Assembly: GCA_963978545.1 (NCBI GenBank)
Contig: OZ021724.1
Coordinates: 32,692,433-32,756,432 of the forward strand
From: Linyphia triangularis
Lineage: Eukaryota; Arthropoda; Arachnida; Araneae; Linyphiidae
Direction of reading: 5' to 3'
Length of the DNA stretch: 64,000 nt
How positions within the stretch are numbered: position 1 is the stretch's first letter; each line of letters starts with the position of its first letter. A program made the translations under genes and the position numbers. The notes beneath the pieces were generated by a model, which was not told the origin of the DNA, made no database searches, and saw nothing but the letters and a program-made list of their open reading frames with translations. Shown here in pieces: positions 34,905-46,147 of this stretch.

Positions 34905-35797
34905 CAGGGTGGTCATAAAGAAACTTTACCAATATATAGAGCCCTAGCTTCTGTTACGTTCAGCAGGTCGAGATGAGATTTCAAGTATAGTTATTCAGAG
35001 GTATGAGCTCGGGATTCTGGGAATGGCAAAAAAAAAAATGGTGCTCATGATTACAGTTATAGTAACAGAAACTCAAAATTTACGAATGGCAACACCTATT
35101 TTTTCCTGTTGTAAAATGCTCAGCACATGCGAAAACCCTACAGAGCATTAAAACGGTACGTGTATAACAAAAAACAGGCTTGTATACGCGCATAGAAAAC
35201 CGCTCTGTGAAGGGTCAACAAAAACGCAATCGTAGCACTGCCAGGGTGGCCACAAAATTCAAGAAAAAAAGTTCCCTGACAGATTTTTTAAAAATTCCCC
35301 GATTTTAGGGCAAACTTTTTTTTTTAATTTCCCCAATTTTCTTAGGTTTTCCAGATGTTTGTGGGACCAGCTTCTGTGGGTGGCCCCCCTTTTTGCATAT
35401 AAAAGAGGCCGAAGTTCACATGAATGCCATCACAGGCATTTTATTGGTTTTCAATGCACAAATTTCCTCCGTGCGCTCCGATCACATTTCTGTTGGCTGT
35501 TCGCAGAGCTGTTTTTTATGAGAGCGTAGCACACCAGTTTTTTGTTATCGATGTACTGTTCCAATGCTCTATAGGGTTTATGCATACGCTGAGCATTTTG
35601 AAACAGGAAAAAGAAGTCACTATCATTTGAACATTTCGAGTTTCTGTAACAATAACCGTAACCACCATTTAGATGTCCTTCACAGAATCTCTAGCTCATA
35701 CCTCTGAATAACTATACTTGAAATCTCATCTCGATCTGTTGAACGTAACAGAAGCTAGAGCTCCATATATTGGCAAAGTTTCTTTATGACTACCCTG
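34905..35797. mobile_element. Fold-back element with ~270-bp inverted arms
   Basis: acagggtggtcataaagaaa ctttaccaatat at 34904 pairs with the inverse of ggcaaagtttctttatgact accctgt ending at 35797. Pairing continues through the cttctgttacgttca, gatgagatttcaagtatagt and aaatgctcagc blocks, about 270 bp per arm. Right flank is TA, left flank is altered. A Tc1/mariner-derived fold-back is plausible. The interior has a fragment of another element; the 68-codon frame at 35424 is part of the arm. Confidence 0.6.
35242..35400. mobile_element. Fragment of CAGGGTGGC-type element inside fold-back element
   Basis: Starts ccagggtggccacaaaattc and continues with agttccctgacag and ttccccgatttt, the left-end signature of this family. 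The right end may be the ctgtgggtggc near 35375-35385. It sits between the two arms of the fold-back element at 34905-35797. Confidence 0.45.
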
Positions 35798-37387
35798 TAG
35801 TACCAATATTGGTCAACGCGGTAGCACACAACACACCTAAGGATGTACGTAGGTGTTTCACATTAGACGGTCTCTTACATTTGATCTTGTAATGCACACA
35901 TCCTGGAAAAAAGATATAATAGATTTACATGGTTCATACAGATTTTCAAAATAAAAAATAAGGACTTCCTAAGTACTTTGTTAACTCTTTTAAGGACTTC
36001 AATTTTCTTTGTGATTTATACAATGAAGAGAAATTGAATGAAAAGAAAACTTTAATGCTTACTAAAATTCATGAATGAAATTTCTTTTAATTCCTAATGA
36101 TTATAACCAATCCTCTTGCAAAATAATTATACTTTTACTAAATGTAGTTTAAAGTTTGAAGTGCAATGTAAATTATGCATATTTTTAATAATCTCCTATT
36201 TCCGAGGGCACTTTTAAAGCAAATTGTAAAATTTCGTAACTGGTTTTCTGCCATAACTTCTACATTATTTTATTTTTCTACCACGATGAATATATTTAAA
36301 CTATCGATTTAAAAAAAAAAAAAATTAACAATGATGCTCAAAAGGGCACAAATTAAAAACTTCTTCAGAAAACATTTTAAAACGCGAAAGTCAAATGATA
36401 TTAAAATACTGAAATATCAATTAAAAATGCTTCAGTCCCACCTCTGTTGGAATGTGATTAAAGGAAAATTATTGAATATAAAGAAAAATATCTACACTTA
36501 GTAAGATTTTCATCAAATATTCATTTGCAGGGTGGCTATAGAATTCAAGAAAAAAGTTCCCTGACATTTCCCTGATTGCCAGAAAATTCCCTGATGCCTA
36601 TCTATCAACGTTATCATTCAAAAAACAAAAAAGAAAATAATGGCTAATTTAAAAATATACAAATTTAATAAGCAAATGGCATAAATGTACCAAAATAAAT
36701 TTACACTAAAAAACGAAACAAGCATCTTTAGAGCACGAAAAGGAATGGAAAACAATAATTAAAAATTCACAAATATCACTTTCAGTTAAAACATTAATTA
36801 AAAAATTTACCCATATCACTTTCAGTTAATTGCGTTCAATAAAATGTCAAAATGAAATTACAAAAAAAAAAAACAGGATCTAAGCATTTTCGCTTATGAA
36901 TGCTTTTAGGATTGTAGCAAAACTGTAACAAAGGGTTGATAAAAAAGAAAAAATCGGATGGAATCAATTTGAAATATTAAGGAATTTAGAGCTCTAATAT
37001 ATTCTGTTGACAAAAAATGCAAGACAAGAAGAAAAATAATTATATCTGTAAAGGATGCAGTTAGATGAATTAGAAGATTTTTTAAAAACAAAAACGCAAC
37101 CGGCGGCCGCGGTTCAAAGTTATAGAATAATTAAAAATCCAAGATAAATAATTAAGATTATTGAGTTCAAGATTATTTAAGTTCTAATATATTCCGTTGA
37201 CAAAAAAAGCGAGACAAGAAGAAAATAATCATGTCTCTAAAGGATGCAGTCAGATTCATACCTGCCAACATTGGCATTTTCAAATTAGTACAATTTTTAA
37301 TGAACAAATATTTGCATTCCTATGAAAGTCAAATAGCGACAATATTTATGAATGTAATATAGAAATAATAGTAATTCTATAACAAAT

Positions 37388-37389
<2 letters not shown>

Positions 37390-37423
<34 letters not shown>
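37390..37423. repeat. 34-base A run
   Basis: Inside copy A of the CATACCTGCCAAC element. Copy B has an ordinary gcaaatgcaaaatcatgc sequence at this place, so the run expanded after the copies separated. Confidence 0.85.
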
Positions 37424-37426
<3 letters not shown>

Positions 37427-37969
37427 CAGAATATTAAATTGCTCTCAAATATAACAAATTGTTACATTTTAGCACAAAATGGAAATTATAAAATAAAAAA
37501 CTAACTTGGATTTAAAAATAAATCAAATTTAAACTTTACTATGAAATCTCTGATGAGGTTTAAGATTTAGTCTACATTACACCTAAATAAAACATGCTTT
37601 ATGACACAAAAACTCTAGTGAAACATACAATGAGTTGGTGGTATTCAAAGTGTTTAATCACACGCACAAATATCAATTATGAGGGCTTTCGAATTCTTAT
37701 TATTACATTTGATGTTGTCACTGTGCTTTTTAGAATTGATATGAACTTCGACATCAGTAAATCCTCCATGAGAAATCTTAATATCAGATGCATAGATAGA
37801 GCAGAATGCAAAATTTGTTTCTTTGTTTGAATTTCTGATGATTAGAAGTAAAACGCTTGGTTTGAAGTAAACTCCAAAAAAACTTGATATTTTCTGGAAT
37901 CTTACACCACGATTGTTTAACTTGGATATTTTAAAATAAATAATTAAGACTAACAAAGAAGCTGAAAAC

Positions 37970-38660
37970 CGAAAGTGCTTTAATCTCTAAAGTCCGAGAA
38001 AACGAAACAGTCGTTCGGCGAGTGCCGCCAAAACAATTGAAAACGGCGGCGGCGAGATTTAGTGCGCAGCGTTGGAGTACGGTCCAAAAGAAGAAAGAAT
38101 AAAAAAAAACTAAAGCACTTTCAGTTTTCTACTTTATTAATATCTAAAGTTCGAGACAACGAAACAGTTGCTTGGTTCGCCAAATCCCGTCAGCAACACA
38201 GATGAAAACAATGAATTTCCGGCGCCGCGCTTAAGTGCTTTTATTATATACGCGCAACGTTATTGTACGGTCCAAACAGAAGGAAGAACCAAAATCTAAA
38301 GCATTTTTGATTTTCAGATTCTTTGTTAATCTCTTAAGTCTGAGGCAAAGCAATAGTTGTTTGTTTCGCCAGGTCCCGTTGGCAACACAAATGAAAACAG
38401 TGCATCCCTGGGGCCGTGGTTTAGTGCTATTATTTACGCGCAAGTCCAGTACTATTATTTACGTTTTGGAGTCCAGTCCAAAAGAAGGTAGAATTAAAAA
38501 ACTAAAGCACTTTCGGTTTTCTGCTTCTTTATTAACTTGTAAAGCCCGAAAAATCGAAGCAGTGGTTTGGTTTGCCAAATCTAGTCGGCAACAGAAAAGA
38601 AAACTATGCATCCTCGCCAACGCGCTTTAGTGCTGAACATATGCGCAATCTTGGAGTGTG
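37970..38660. repeat. ~190-bp tandem repeat in copy A
   Basis: About four units, each with ctaaagcactttc, gaaacagttg, ttcgccaaatcccgt, cggcaacacagatgaaaaca, a tgcatcc-ggcgccgcg block, atttacgcgcaa and gtccaaaagaagg. Unit starts fall near 37970, 38112, 38298 and 38502. It is CpG-rich in an AT-rich setting. The 131-codon frame at 38235-38630 merely traverses it. Confidence 0.65.
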
Positions 38661-39057
38661 AATAAATAGTTTGATTGACGCGGCAGCTTTGGAAAATCGT
38701 TTCGGTTTCGTTGGTGTCTTGAAAAAATATTTAAAAAAAAAAAGGTTTTAGGGAAAAACGAAAATTACAGTGAAATCCGTACGATTTTTTTAGCTGTTCG
38801 TACACCCGTACAAAATAGTAAAAATTCGTACATTGTACGGATGATTCGTACAAGTTGGCAGGTATGCAGATTGAAGTATGAGGATTTTTTTCTAACAATA
38901 AAGAGCTGACTTCACGGCATCCACTTCACGTGACGTGATCCAAGATAGATGTCCGCACCCGCACTGGGAATACGAGAAAAGAAACTCAAATATTTTAAAA
39001 TTCCCTAATTAAAGAGTAATTTTACAAAATTCCCTGAATTCTCCACTCGCCACCCTG

Positions 39058-40134
39058 ATTTGTATAAAAATAGCAATTTATAACAGTAAAATTTAGCAAA
39101 GAATGTTAATTAAGTATTTACAACCAACTCCAATGCAAATTTTTTTAAACTTTTATCAACCCCAACCGTTTAACTTTACTTTTTAGGCTTAGCCATGAGA
39201 TGGTATTTCGATAAATTTAGATGTACTTTTTGCTGGCTATTAAACAAATACCAGATTCATGATATAACAAAAAGAATATTCTGATTATAGAACTTAGACT
39301 ATGTCTTAAAATATGTGAATTTTTAATTCCAAAATCAGATCAAATTCTGCGTAAAACTGCAATTTTTCTGTCATAGATGCAGCTACTATAGGCTTTAAAA
39401 GATGTGTAAATATATTTGAAATCGAAAATAATCCTGGATTTTGATTGCATTCCTATAATATTTAATTTCAAATATAAAAAGAACATTCAGAAATTAATTA
39501 GCAACAGCTAAAATTACACAAAACATTCCCCCAAATTTAGTTGGAGAGCATCGCGATTGAGCGTATTGGTGCGAAAATATATATTCTTTTTAAATGATTA
39601 GCAAAAAACACTTGATTGTTTATACACCTTAAAATAACTTTTAAACTACCATTTCCAATAACTTTCTTCTCTATTTTGAGAAAGAAGGTACGGTAAAAAA
39701 ATCCTCAGAAATACACTTTAATCAAGGTACGTATGAAATGGGCATACGTGCCAACTATCACTCGTGATTTTTGGGACAGCCCCCAGCAATCCACCTACTA
39801 ATAATGCACCTGGTAACAAAAGCCATTAAATGACTTCAGCGAGTCACTGGTCTGTGCATGGCATGTTTGAACATGAATGCGCAACAGGCGATTTCGGTAG
39901 AGGTGATCCGCAAATTATATTCCATTTGAAAATTCTGCATTTTTTCAGAAAAGATGCTATTTTTGGAGAAAACTGTTTTTTTTTTACAAATAAAAAAGGC
40001 AGAAAGGACAAAAACACTTTGGATGATCTCTGAATTTCGCCAATATTGGTTTTTAACTAGGAAGAAAATATAAGGACTTTTAAGGATTTTTTTTAAAAAT
40101 AAGGACTTTTAAGGGCCGTATGAGCCTTGATTTA
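39058..40134. other. Right part of the outer nested element and AT-rich sequence
   Basis: Belongs to the element with ends at 35928 and 40129. Contains gtgccaactatcactcgtga near 39750, which reads like a transposon end, but no partner was found. No coding exon. Confidence 0.4.
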
Positions 40135-40974
40135 TTAAGTTGACCAAAATACGACTGAAAACATCCCATAACGCCACGAACGTATAGTGGTAAATTCATT
40201 ATGTTGGTGAACAAAGTTTAAGATGTCAGATATATACGATTACTGGAATGCAAAAAATATTTACTAATAAAATTAAAAAGGAATTTAATGAATTTATTTT
40301 GTTTAAATGTTATTAACTAATAATCATCATTAAATAAAATCAAAATGTTAATACCCGCTGAGCACAATACATTTTTGATGACAACACAAAAAGTAAACAA
40401 AAACAGGAATTCAAAACATAGAAAACAAAACGATGCATAAAAAATAATGCTTTAAACCCGCACATGCGCAGAAGTTGTTTACAGTATCGACTGACAGTAA
40501 ATATATTGAAATATAACAATATTCAAACTGCTTATTGGACAGACAATTTTTCATGTAATACATGAAAATAAGGGGGATAGATAAAAATTACTTTTGGTTT
40601 TATTCTGATCTAATTAAAAAATATCGTTGTCATTCCAAGAATTTTTTTTCATATATTAAATTTTAATGATAGGAACTTTTAATCGAATTTTAAAGATGTC
40701 CTCTACAATCTCCATATACTAAAGCTTCTACGAACCAAATTTCATACATCTAGGTGCAAAACTGCGTATTTGTATAAGGTTCAGACAACTCATTTTTATA
40801 TTTAGAGATTTTTAATGTGATTGACAAGTCCATCCCAGGTTTGCTATGATTTAGAAAATTTAATTCTTTATTTATTAACTTTAAAATGAAATTTTAAAGG
40901 CAATATATACAAAGTTAAATGTTTAGTCTTAATTTATTGTAATTATTTAAAACTATAAATACTGCTTAAATACA

Positions 40975-41060
40975 TCTCAAATTGGTTTTTTAAAAAAATG
41001 TATTTGATTATTATTTAAATTCCTTCAATTTTAAAAATTTACAGAAAAGTTCTTTTGTAA
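40975..41060 (-). pseudogene. Decayed copy of a subfamily I repeat exon
   Basis: The plus strand here (ctcaaattggttttttaaaa, then gtatttgattattat and ccttcaattttaaaaattta) aligns with the 3' end of exon 13 (ctcaaattgatttttggaga, then gtatttgattattaactt and ccaatttcgaacatttaa) for about 85 bp. The donor is destroyed: exon 13 reads GAG|GTATAT while this copy reads GAGATGTATTT. Frame is broken by indels. Similarity fades beyond about 41060, though the full 306 bp may once have reached about 41280. This is a dead duplicate in the intron between exons 9 and 10. Confidence 0.65.
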
Positions 41061-41719
41061 GCAATTTTTAGAACACTTTGGAACAATTCAAAGATTGTGC
41101 CAAGAAGCGTAATTTTTTGTTTAGGTTTAATGCAACAAAGTTTTAGATATCAAATTTTTCAGCATTCAATTTCAATTTAATAATTACATCTTAATTCGCT
41201 ATTTTAACAAGATACACTTAAGATTCATTTAATTCTATTTAGGACTTATATTACAAATTTTAGGTACTGAAAAGAATGTTCCAATAGGATAAAGTCTTAA
41301 TTCTGTATCAAAGCCTCAACTGCTCATTATGAAAATGTGATGTTTCAGTAACAACAAATTCAATTCTATTTATATCCAATTTTTCAAAATAAATTAGAAA
41401 ATCTTTTATAAATTAGTGAATCAGACAACAAAAATATTCTTTCATAACCCACTTCGCACAGTTTGAGGAAAAAACTGCCTAGGCATAACAAGAAAAATTG
41501 AGTAAGCATAGCTTTTGTTTTGGATAAACAACAATTCTTTAAAATTTTACAAATTGTAACTGCTTAATGTCGACATTTACAGCCGCAATGCAGCGATTTT
41601 GAACATTTTCTGCTTTGGGATATATAATGGATCAAGAAACACACCTCCTACAGAGAATCAAAATTAGACTAAGAAATAAATAAAAATAACTACCTTAAAT
41701 AAAAACCAAAATACACTAC

Positions 41720-42004
41720 CTCAAATTCATTACTGGAATTCATTATTTGATTTTTAAGTATGTCAATATTTAATGTTTTTTCTTCCAACTCTTCCTTCAG
41801 CAAAGCCATTCCTTGTGTTTGTTCTTTAATGCTCAATTCCATACTTTTGCATTTTATTATCTCAGAATTTAAACTGATGTTCAACTCTTCTATCTCTTGT
41901 TTCAAAAACTCAATTTCTTCTAATAATGATGTCTCATTCCTTTGGCTTTTTTGTAGTTTTTCTTCTTGCACAGTAAACTGATTTTCTAGTTCCTGCAATC
42001 GAAC
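41720..42004 (-). CDS. CENP-F-like gene, exon 9 (first member of exon array)
   Basis: A 285-bp, phase 0/0 exon of 95 codons, acceptor GCTTTTAG, donor TTTGAG|GTAGTG. It begins VRLQELENQFTVQEEKLQKS and ends KNQIMNSSNEFE. The end pattern (LKNQI...N-E-F-E then GTA) recurs in most later exons. It is seven codons, one heptad, shorter than the 102-codon members, so it looks like a diverged member of the same duplicated-exon family. Confidence 0.8.
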
Positions 42005-42196
42005 CTAAAAGCAAGAAATAAAATGACATCTTCCAGAAAAAGACTTACATACATTTTAAGATACTTAAAAGTCAAAAACCATTCTTTAGTAATGCTCAAT
42101 AGAACTTTCTTTGAAAGACTCTTTGAGTGCCTCATAAAAGGTGGTAAGTATTTAAAATATTAAAATGGTGAATAGTGAAGGGGAGTAGAGCTACAA

Positions 42197-42548
42197 CAGG
42201 GTTCCCACTCAAATCACAGAATGAAAATCAATGACTTTTAAGGACCTATGAAAATTCGTTTTCAGGCATCATATCTATATTTAAATTTTTAATAAAGTAT
42301 ATTCTACCAAAAGAGTTAAAGTTGGTGGATGCGCAATACAAATATGTAGGAAAATTTTGATACGGTGCAGATAAGTGGCAGTCACACGGGGATAGCAAGT
42401 CCGAGTTGTATTTTTATAAATTTTACAGTTGGACAACATCTGTAAAAATTAAGGACTTTTAAGGACCTAAAAGCATTTTCAAGGCCTTGAAAACAAGTTC
42501 AAAAATATTAAGCACTTTTTATGACTTTCAATAACCGTGGGAACCCTG
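42197..42548. mobile_element. CAGGGTTCCC-type MITE, TSD TACAA
   Basis: Starts cagggttcccactcaaatca and ends gaccgtgggaaccctg?, the final bases being gggaaccctg after a taaccgtg variant. TACAA flanks it at 42192-42196 and 42549-42553, a perfect 5-bp duplication. 352 bp. The internal sequence is near identical to the copies at 18.8 kb and 58.6 kb. Confidence 0.8.
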
Positions 42549-43119
42549 TACAATCTATTTCAAAATTCAAACTGGAACTTCAATGAATCGAAATGGGGGT
42601 TTAACAAAATATTTTTATTATACAATTAAATCTGCACAATACAGAGGTTTTGGTAAAAACGTAATCTTAACCCTCCTCCCCTGATGTTGATGTCACATTC
42701 CACCCTGTTTGATCATCCCACCCACTAAAATTATGTCACATTATAGGCAATTCCTCCTAAAATAAATTCATTTAAATAATTTTATCATTCCCTTCTGTAG
42801 CTAAAAATTGTGTATTTATGTAGTTTTGAAATAATGTACATTAAAACCCATTATCCCGTGATTTTAACTTTTATACTAAAGAGATTGTTACAAGGGAATC
42901 TATAGAATAACAAAGCAAAGGTGTACCATATATTGCCCAAATCATGTTTTTAAAACTCATTTCTTTTTAAAAATTAACTTTAAAAAAAAAATGCTTAGGA
43001 ATTTTTTCCAAGAGAAATTTTTACATTACATAAATGATTATCTCGCCCCTCTCAATGTCACAGTCCACCATTTGTGATTGAGACCCCCCCCCCCCCCCAG
43101 ACACAGTACAACTTTCAAG

Positions 43120-43320
43120 CAAAAAAAAAATAATTTTACATAAAAGCGCTGAAAACCAGCAAAAAACTTAACATTTTTAATACAAATTTTGGATGTCAAA
43201 TAACTTCAAACAATTATACTATATTGGCAAACAGAAGAATCCAATAAAAACAAGTTTCCATTTTTTTTTAAAAATAAATGTTTAAAGTATTGAAATTCCC
43301 GTCAAAAAAGTTGAAATTAA
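43120..43320. repeat. Interspersed repeat R2, copy 3
   Basis: Contains gaaaaccagcaaaaaactta, attatactatattggcaaac and agaagaatccaataaaaaca in the order seen in the other R2 copies. It follows a 16-base C run (43083-43098). Confidence 0.48.
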
Positions 43321-43488
43321 TGTTTCCACTGAAATGTATGATCTCTACTTTCTTTGCATTTCTGTATCAAATCCCTTTAAAAGAAGTTCAAAAAAGAATT
43401 ATGTCTTTAGGTAAAACTTTTTCATGCTAGCAAGATTTCAAACAAATTTGACAAATTGCATTACATGTTAAACGTTTAAAATAAATAC

Positions 43489-43792
43489 CTGCACATTTTG
43501 AAGTTTCCTTTGAGCTTCTAATAGACTGATCTCTTTCTCCTTGACAAGATTGTTGCTCCCTTCAAGTTGCACCTCATATGCTTTCACATTCTCACTTAAG
43601 GAGTTCTTTTCTTCTACTAACACTCTGTACTTTTGCTCCACCGCACTGATTTGGAATTGCAATAACTGTAGGGTGGCATCACATGCATTCTTTGATTTTT
43701 GAAGATCTTGTAGTTGTTCTTCTTTTATCCTCAATATGGACTCATTTGTACTAAGTTTCGATTCCATACTTTTAAGATCCCTTTCAATTAAT
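43489..43792 (-). CDS. CENP-F-like gene, exon 8
   Basis: A 304-bp exon, acceptor CTTGTAG, donor GTGCAG|GTATTT. After the codon shared with exon 7 it reads LIERDLKSMESKLSTNESIL and continues as dense coiled coil, ending EAQRKLQNVQ. Exons 6-8 together are 576 bp, exactly 192 codons. From the end of this exon onward every junction is phase 0, which marks the start of the duplicated-exon part of the gene. Confidence 0.78.
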
Positions 43793-44494
43793 CTACAAGT
43801 GAACCAAAAAGCTCTATAAAATTAACAATTACAAATAAATGCAGAATATAAAACAAAAAAGTAAGGACTTGCCAAGTTCTAACTATCACAATTTTTTGCA
43901 AATATCAAAAATGATAACTCAAGTAATTCAGAATTACTTTCCTCATAAAGAATATAAATTTATTCTTTTCCTAAGAGGGAGTAAATCTAGGTTGCTCTGA
44001 ACAATCAGAAACTAAAAGTAGCAAATTCTATTCACTTAAAATAGACAAGATTGCAAACATTTCAAAATAGGTTTGTAAAAGAATTTGTTTGTTTCCAAAA
44101 TATTTTTTTAAAAAATATGCTACTGTATATCAACATTGGATTATTCAAGACAGTGCAAAAAATTATTTTTGTCGCCTTTCGAAACAGTAATGTAACACCT
44201 CCAATATTTCCAAATGAAAGAAAACTCAATGTAACAAATGTAGAAATAACAAAAAATATCAGAAAATAAAATTAGGGGGCAATGTTGTTTTAATTTTTAA
44301 AACACAGACATTTTAAAAAGACATTAACAGCAATAAAATGGGTGATTGTTTGGTATCAGTTTTGGATCAGTAACATTTGATTACTGAAAAAAAATTAAAA
44401 TTTTACAATTTAATAAATTACTAGAAATTCATACAAACTGAGTGTGCTACTATAGACATAAAATTTCTTAATTATTCAAATCCTTTATACTCAC

Positions 44495-44618
44495 ACATTA
44501 GCTTCTTCAGTTTTTTTTAATTGTAAGGTTAAAATGTCCAACTTTTTTGCAGCTTGAGAGAGTTCTTGTTGATACTTATTTTTCGAATCTTTAAGTTGTT
44601 TATCTAATTCTGCATTGG
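44495..44618 (-). CDS. CENP-F-like gene, exon 7
   Basis: A 124-bp exon, acceptor ATTTTTAG, donor AATGT|GTGAGT, phase 1 to 2. It reads ANAELDKQLKDSKNKYQQEL then SQAAKKLDILTLQLKKTEEAN. Two GT dinucleotides overlap at the donor (GTGTGAG); the downstream one is chosen because it keeps exon 8 in frame. It continues the CENP-F-like coiled coil. Confidence 0.72.
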
Positions 44619-44824
44619 CTAAAAATAAGAAATTTATCTTAATAAAATATTCAATACCAAATACCTTACCTAAATTTCTAAGTAAAAAAAGCAAATTGCC
44701 AGTTAAAAATAAACAATTTTAAAGAAACAGTACAATGAGGAACTTGCACAAGTGAGGAAAATGAATATTTTTTGTATTTTCTAGTGTTATCCAACAGTAT
44801 AGATATATTTGAGCAGTGTAATTA

Positions 44825-45190
44825 TTTTTTATGTATATGCTTTCAATTAATCAAAAATCGAGTCTTAAATTAAAGCAAAAGTCAAGTCACCAAAAACGCA
44901 TTAAAAACTGTGACTTAGTTACGCATAGATTACGTCAAAAATCCAAGAAGGAATCTCCTTCCCTCCTCGTCTAAAACAGGATTTAGACTGGTTCATCATC
45001 TACGCATTGACGCCCACGCAAAAGTAGCCTTTTCCACCAAATCGCAAAGTAAAAAACTAAATATTTTTTTAACTATCTATCCGAGCTCAAATTTTTGAAA
45101 GAATGGTTTTGTTTTTCAAGATTTTTTTCTCTACTTTTATTTAAAAATAAAACCAAAAACGTGAAAGTTCTTCACAAAAAATCCTACAAA
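44825..45190. repeat. Interspersed repeat N, copy 2
   Basis: An intact-looking copy of the repeat seen in two pieces at the left edge. Order and orientation are the same and the central 50 bp differ. Located in the intron between exons 6 and 7. Class unknown. Confidence 0.5.
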
Positions 45191-45730
45191 TTAGAATTTA
45201 GCATCTTTTCACTCTAGGCAGACTATATATTGATCTCAACCAATTTATTCAGAAAATAAAAACGATACCTTTCTGGTTTCCAGATTAGGAAACATTTGTT
45301 TGAAACAAATGAGTCTGCTGACGAAAACTCAATTTACCAGGAACAAAACTTGCAAATAACATGAAGAAATAAGTGGTTGTTTTACGAAAATTAAACAATT
45401 TAAGTGCCTTATACGAGAATTTCATTTAATGAACATAACATAAACTGTTATGGCCAGTATTTTGATTTACTACATTAGTCAGCAAAAAAGGCAAAATTTA
45501 GTATTTTAAAAAGACATTTCAGAATCTTGTAGTTGATACTCTAAAAAGACATTGACATATTTAGAAAATACACAAAGATCAGTGCAAGATACCTCAAAAT
45601 TGAATTTCCTACTAAAGAAAATTAATATTTGCAATCTCCAATCTTTATGAGTCAAAAGGAAACACAATTTTCAATAAATGAAATATTATTAGATTAATTA
45701 ACTTACATTTAATATTGCATAAAAAATGCT

Positions 45731-45800
45731 AAATAAATATTGCAACCTGCATATAAGCTCAACGTCTGTTGAGTTTATATGCAAATTACAAATATTTATT
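45731..45800. other. Near-perfect 33-bp intronic hairpin
   Basis: aataaatattgcaacctgca tataagctcaac, then gtct, then the inverse arm gttgagtttatatgcaaatt acaaatatttatt. Twenty-seven or more of 33 positions pair, with a 4-nt loop. Could be a relic of a tiny inverted-repeat element or an RNA hairpin; the very short loop is unlike a typical microRNA precursor. Confidence 0.5.
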
Positions 45801-45999
45801 AAAAAAAGGTGTGTTGCATGCCTTTAACAAAAGTTAGTGGAACACACAGCTTTAAAGATAGTTTCATATTAGGTAATTAAACACTATACATTAGTGCTCC
45901 TATTATATTATAAAAGCATTTGAATAAAAACTGTTACTCATGTTTTATTAATATTTATGTTTTAGATGGTTTAAAAAATAAAATAAGGTGGTTAGATAC

Positions 46000-46147
46000 C
46001 TTGAACTTGATACTTGAGATCTGCTTTTAATGTTGATTCACTTTCCTTATACTTCATTTCAAGAGCATTCTTGGAAGCTTCAAAGTTATGTCTCTGACAA
46101 TCCAACTCTTGGCAAAGTTGTTTCAAGCGTGACTGAAGAGACGTAAG
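46000..46147 (-). CDS. CENP-F-like gene, exon 6 (second conserved N-terminal coiled coil)
   Basis: A 148-bp exon, acceptor TTTGTAG and donor CAAG|GTATC, phase 0 to 1. It reads LTSLQSRLKQLCQELDCQRH then NFEASKNALEMKYKESESTL. The stretch LKQLCQELDCQRHNFEAS matches the CENP-F segment LKKLTEDLSCQRQNAESA at many positions (L, K, L, C-Q-R, N, E, and later L-E, K, K-E, E), making it the best single piece of evidence for family membership. The fit to the N-terminal CENP-F domain should be tested by a profile search. Confidence 0.82.

Larger units (their letters stand above)
37257..38866. mobile_element. CATACCTGCCAAC element, copy A, innermost of the nest, TSD CAGATT
   Basis: catacctgccaacattggca at the left and gttggcaggtatg at the right are perfect 13-bp inverted ends, flanked by CAGATT at 37251-37256 and 38867-38872. 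Copy B at 49055 has the same ends and also a 6-bp duplication. The right half is a minisatellite. No transposase. The subterminal gtacaaaatagtaaaaattc gtaca block may bind one. Confidence 0.82.
36528..39057. mobile_element. CAGGGTGGC-type element, middle of the nest, TSD ATTTG
   Basis: Starts cagggtggctatagaattca and ends with the inverse, cgccaccctg, flanked by ATTTG at 36523-36527 and 39058-39062. The left 300 bp and right 150 bp match the element at 55795-58004. It is itself interrupted by the element at 37257-38866. Non-coding. Confidence 0.78.
35928..40129. mobile_element. Outer element of a three-level nest (CAWGGYTCATAC ends), TSD ATTTA
   Basis: The left end catggttcatacagattttc and inverted right end caaggctcatacggccctta are bracketed by ATTTA at 35923-35927 and 40130-40134. 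Without the nested insertions it is about 1.67 kb. Internal taaggactt phrases near both ends also occur in the CAGGGTTCCC MITEs. No transposase seen. Confidence 0.7.

Noticed and set aside
38235..38630. 131-codon plus-strand frame
   Set aside because: It runs through the ~190-bp tandem repeat and is not preserved in copy B.
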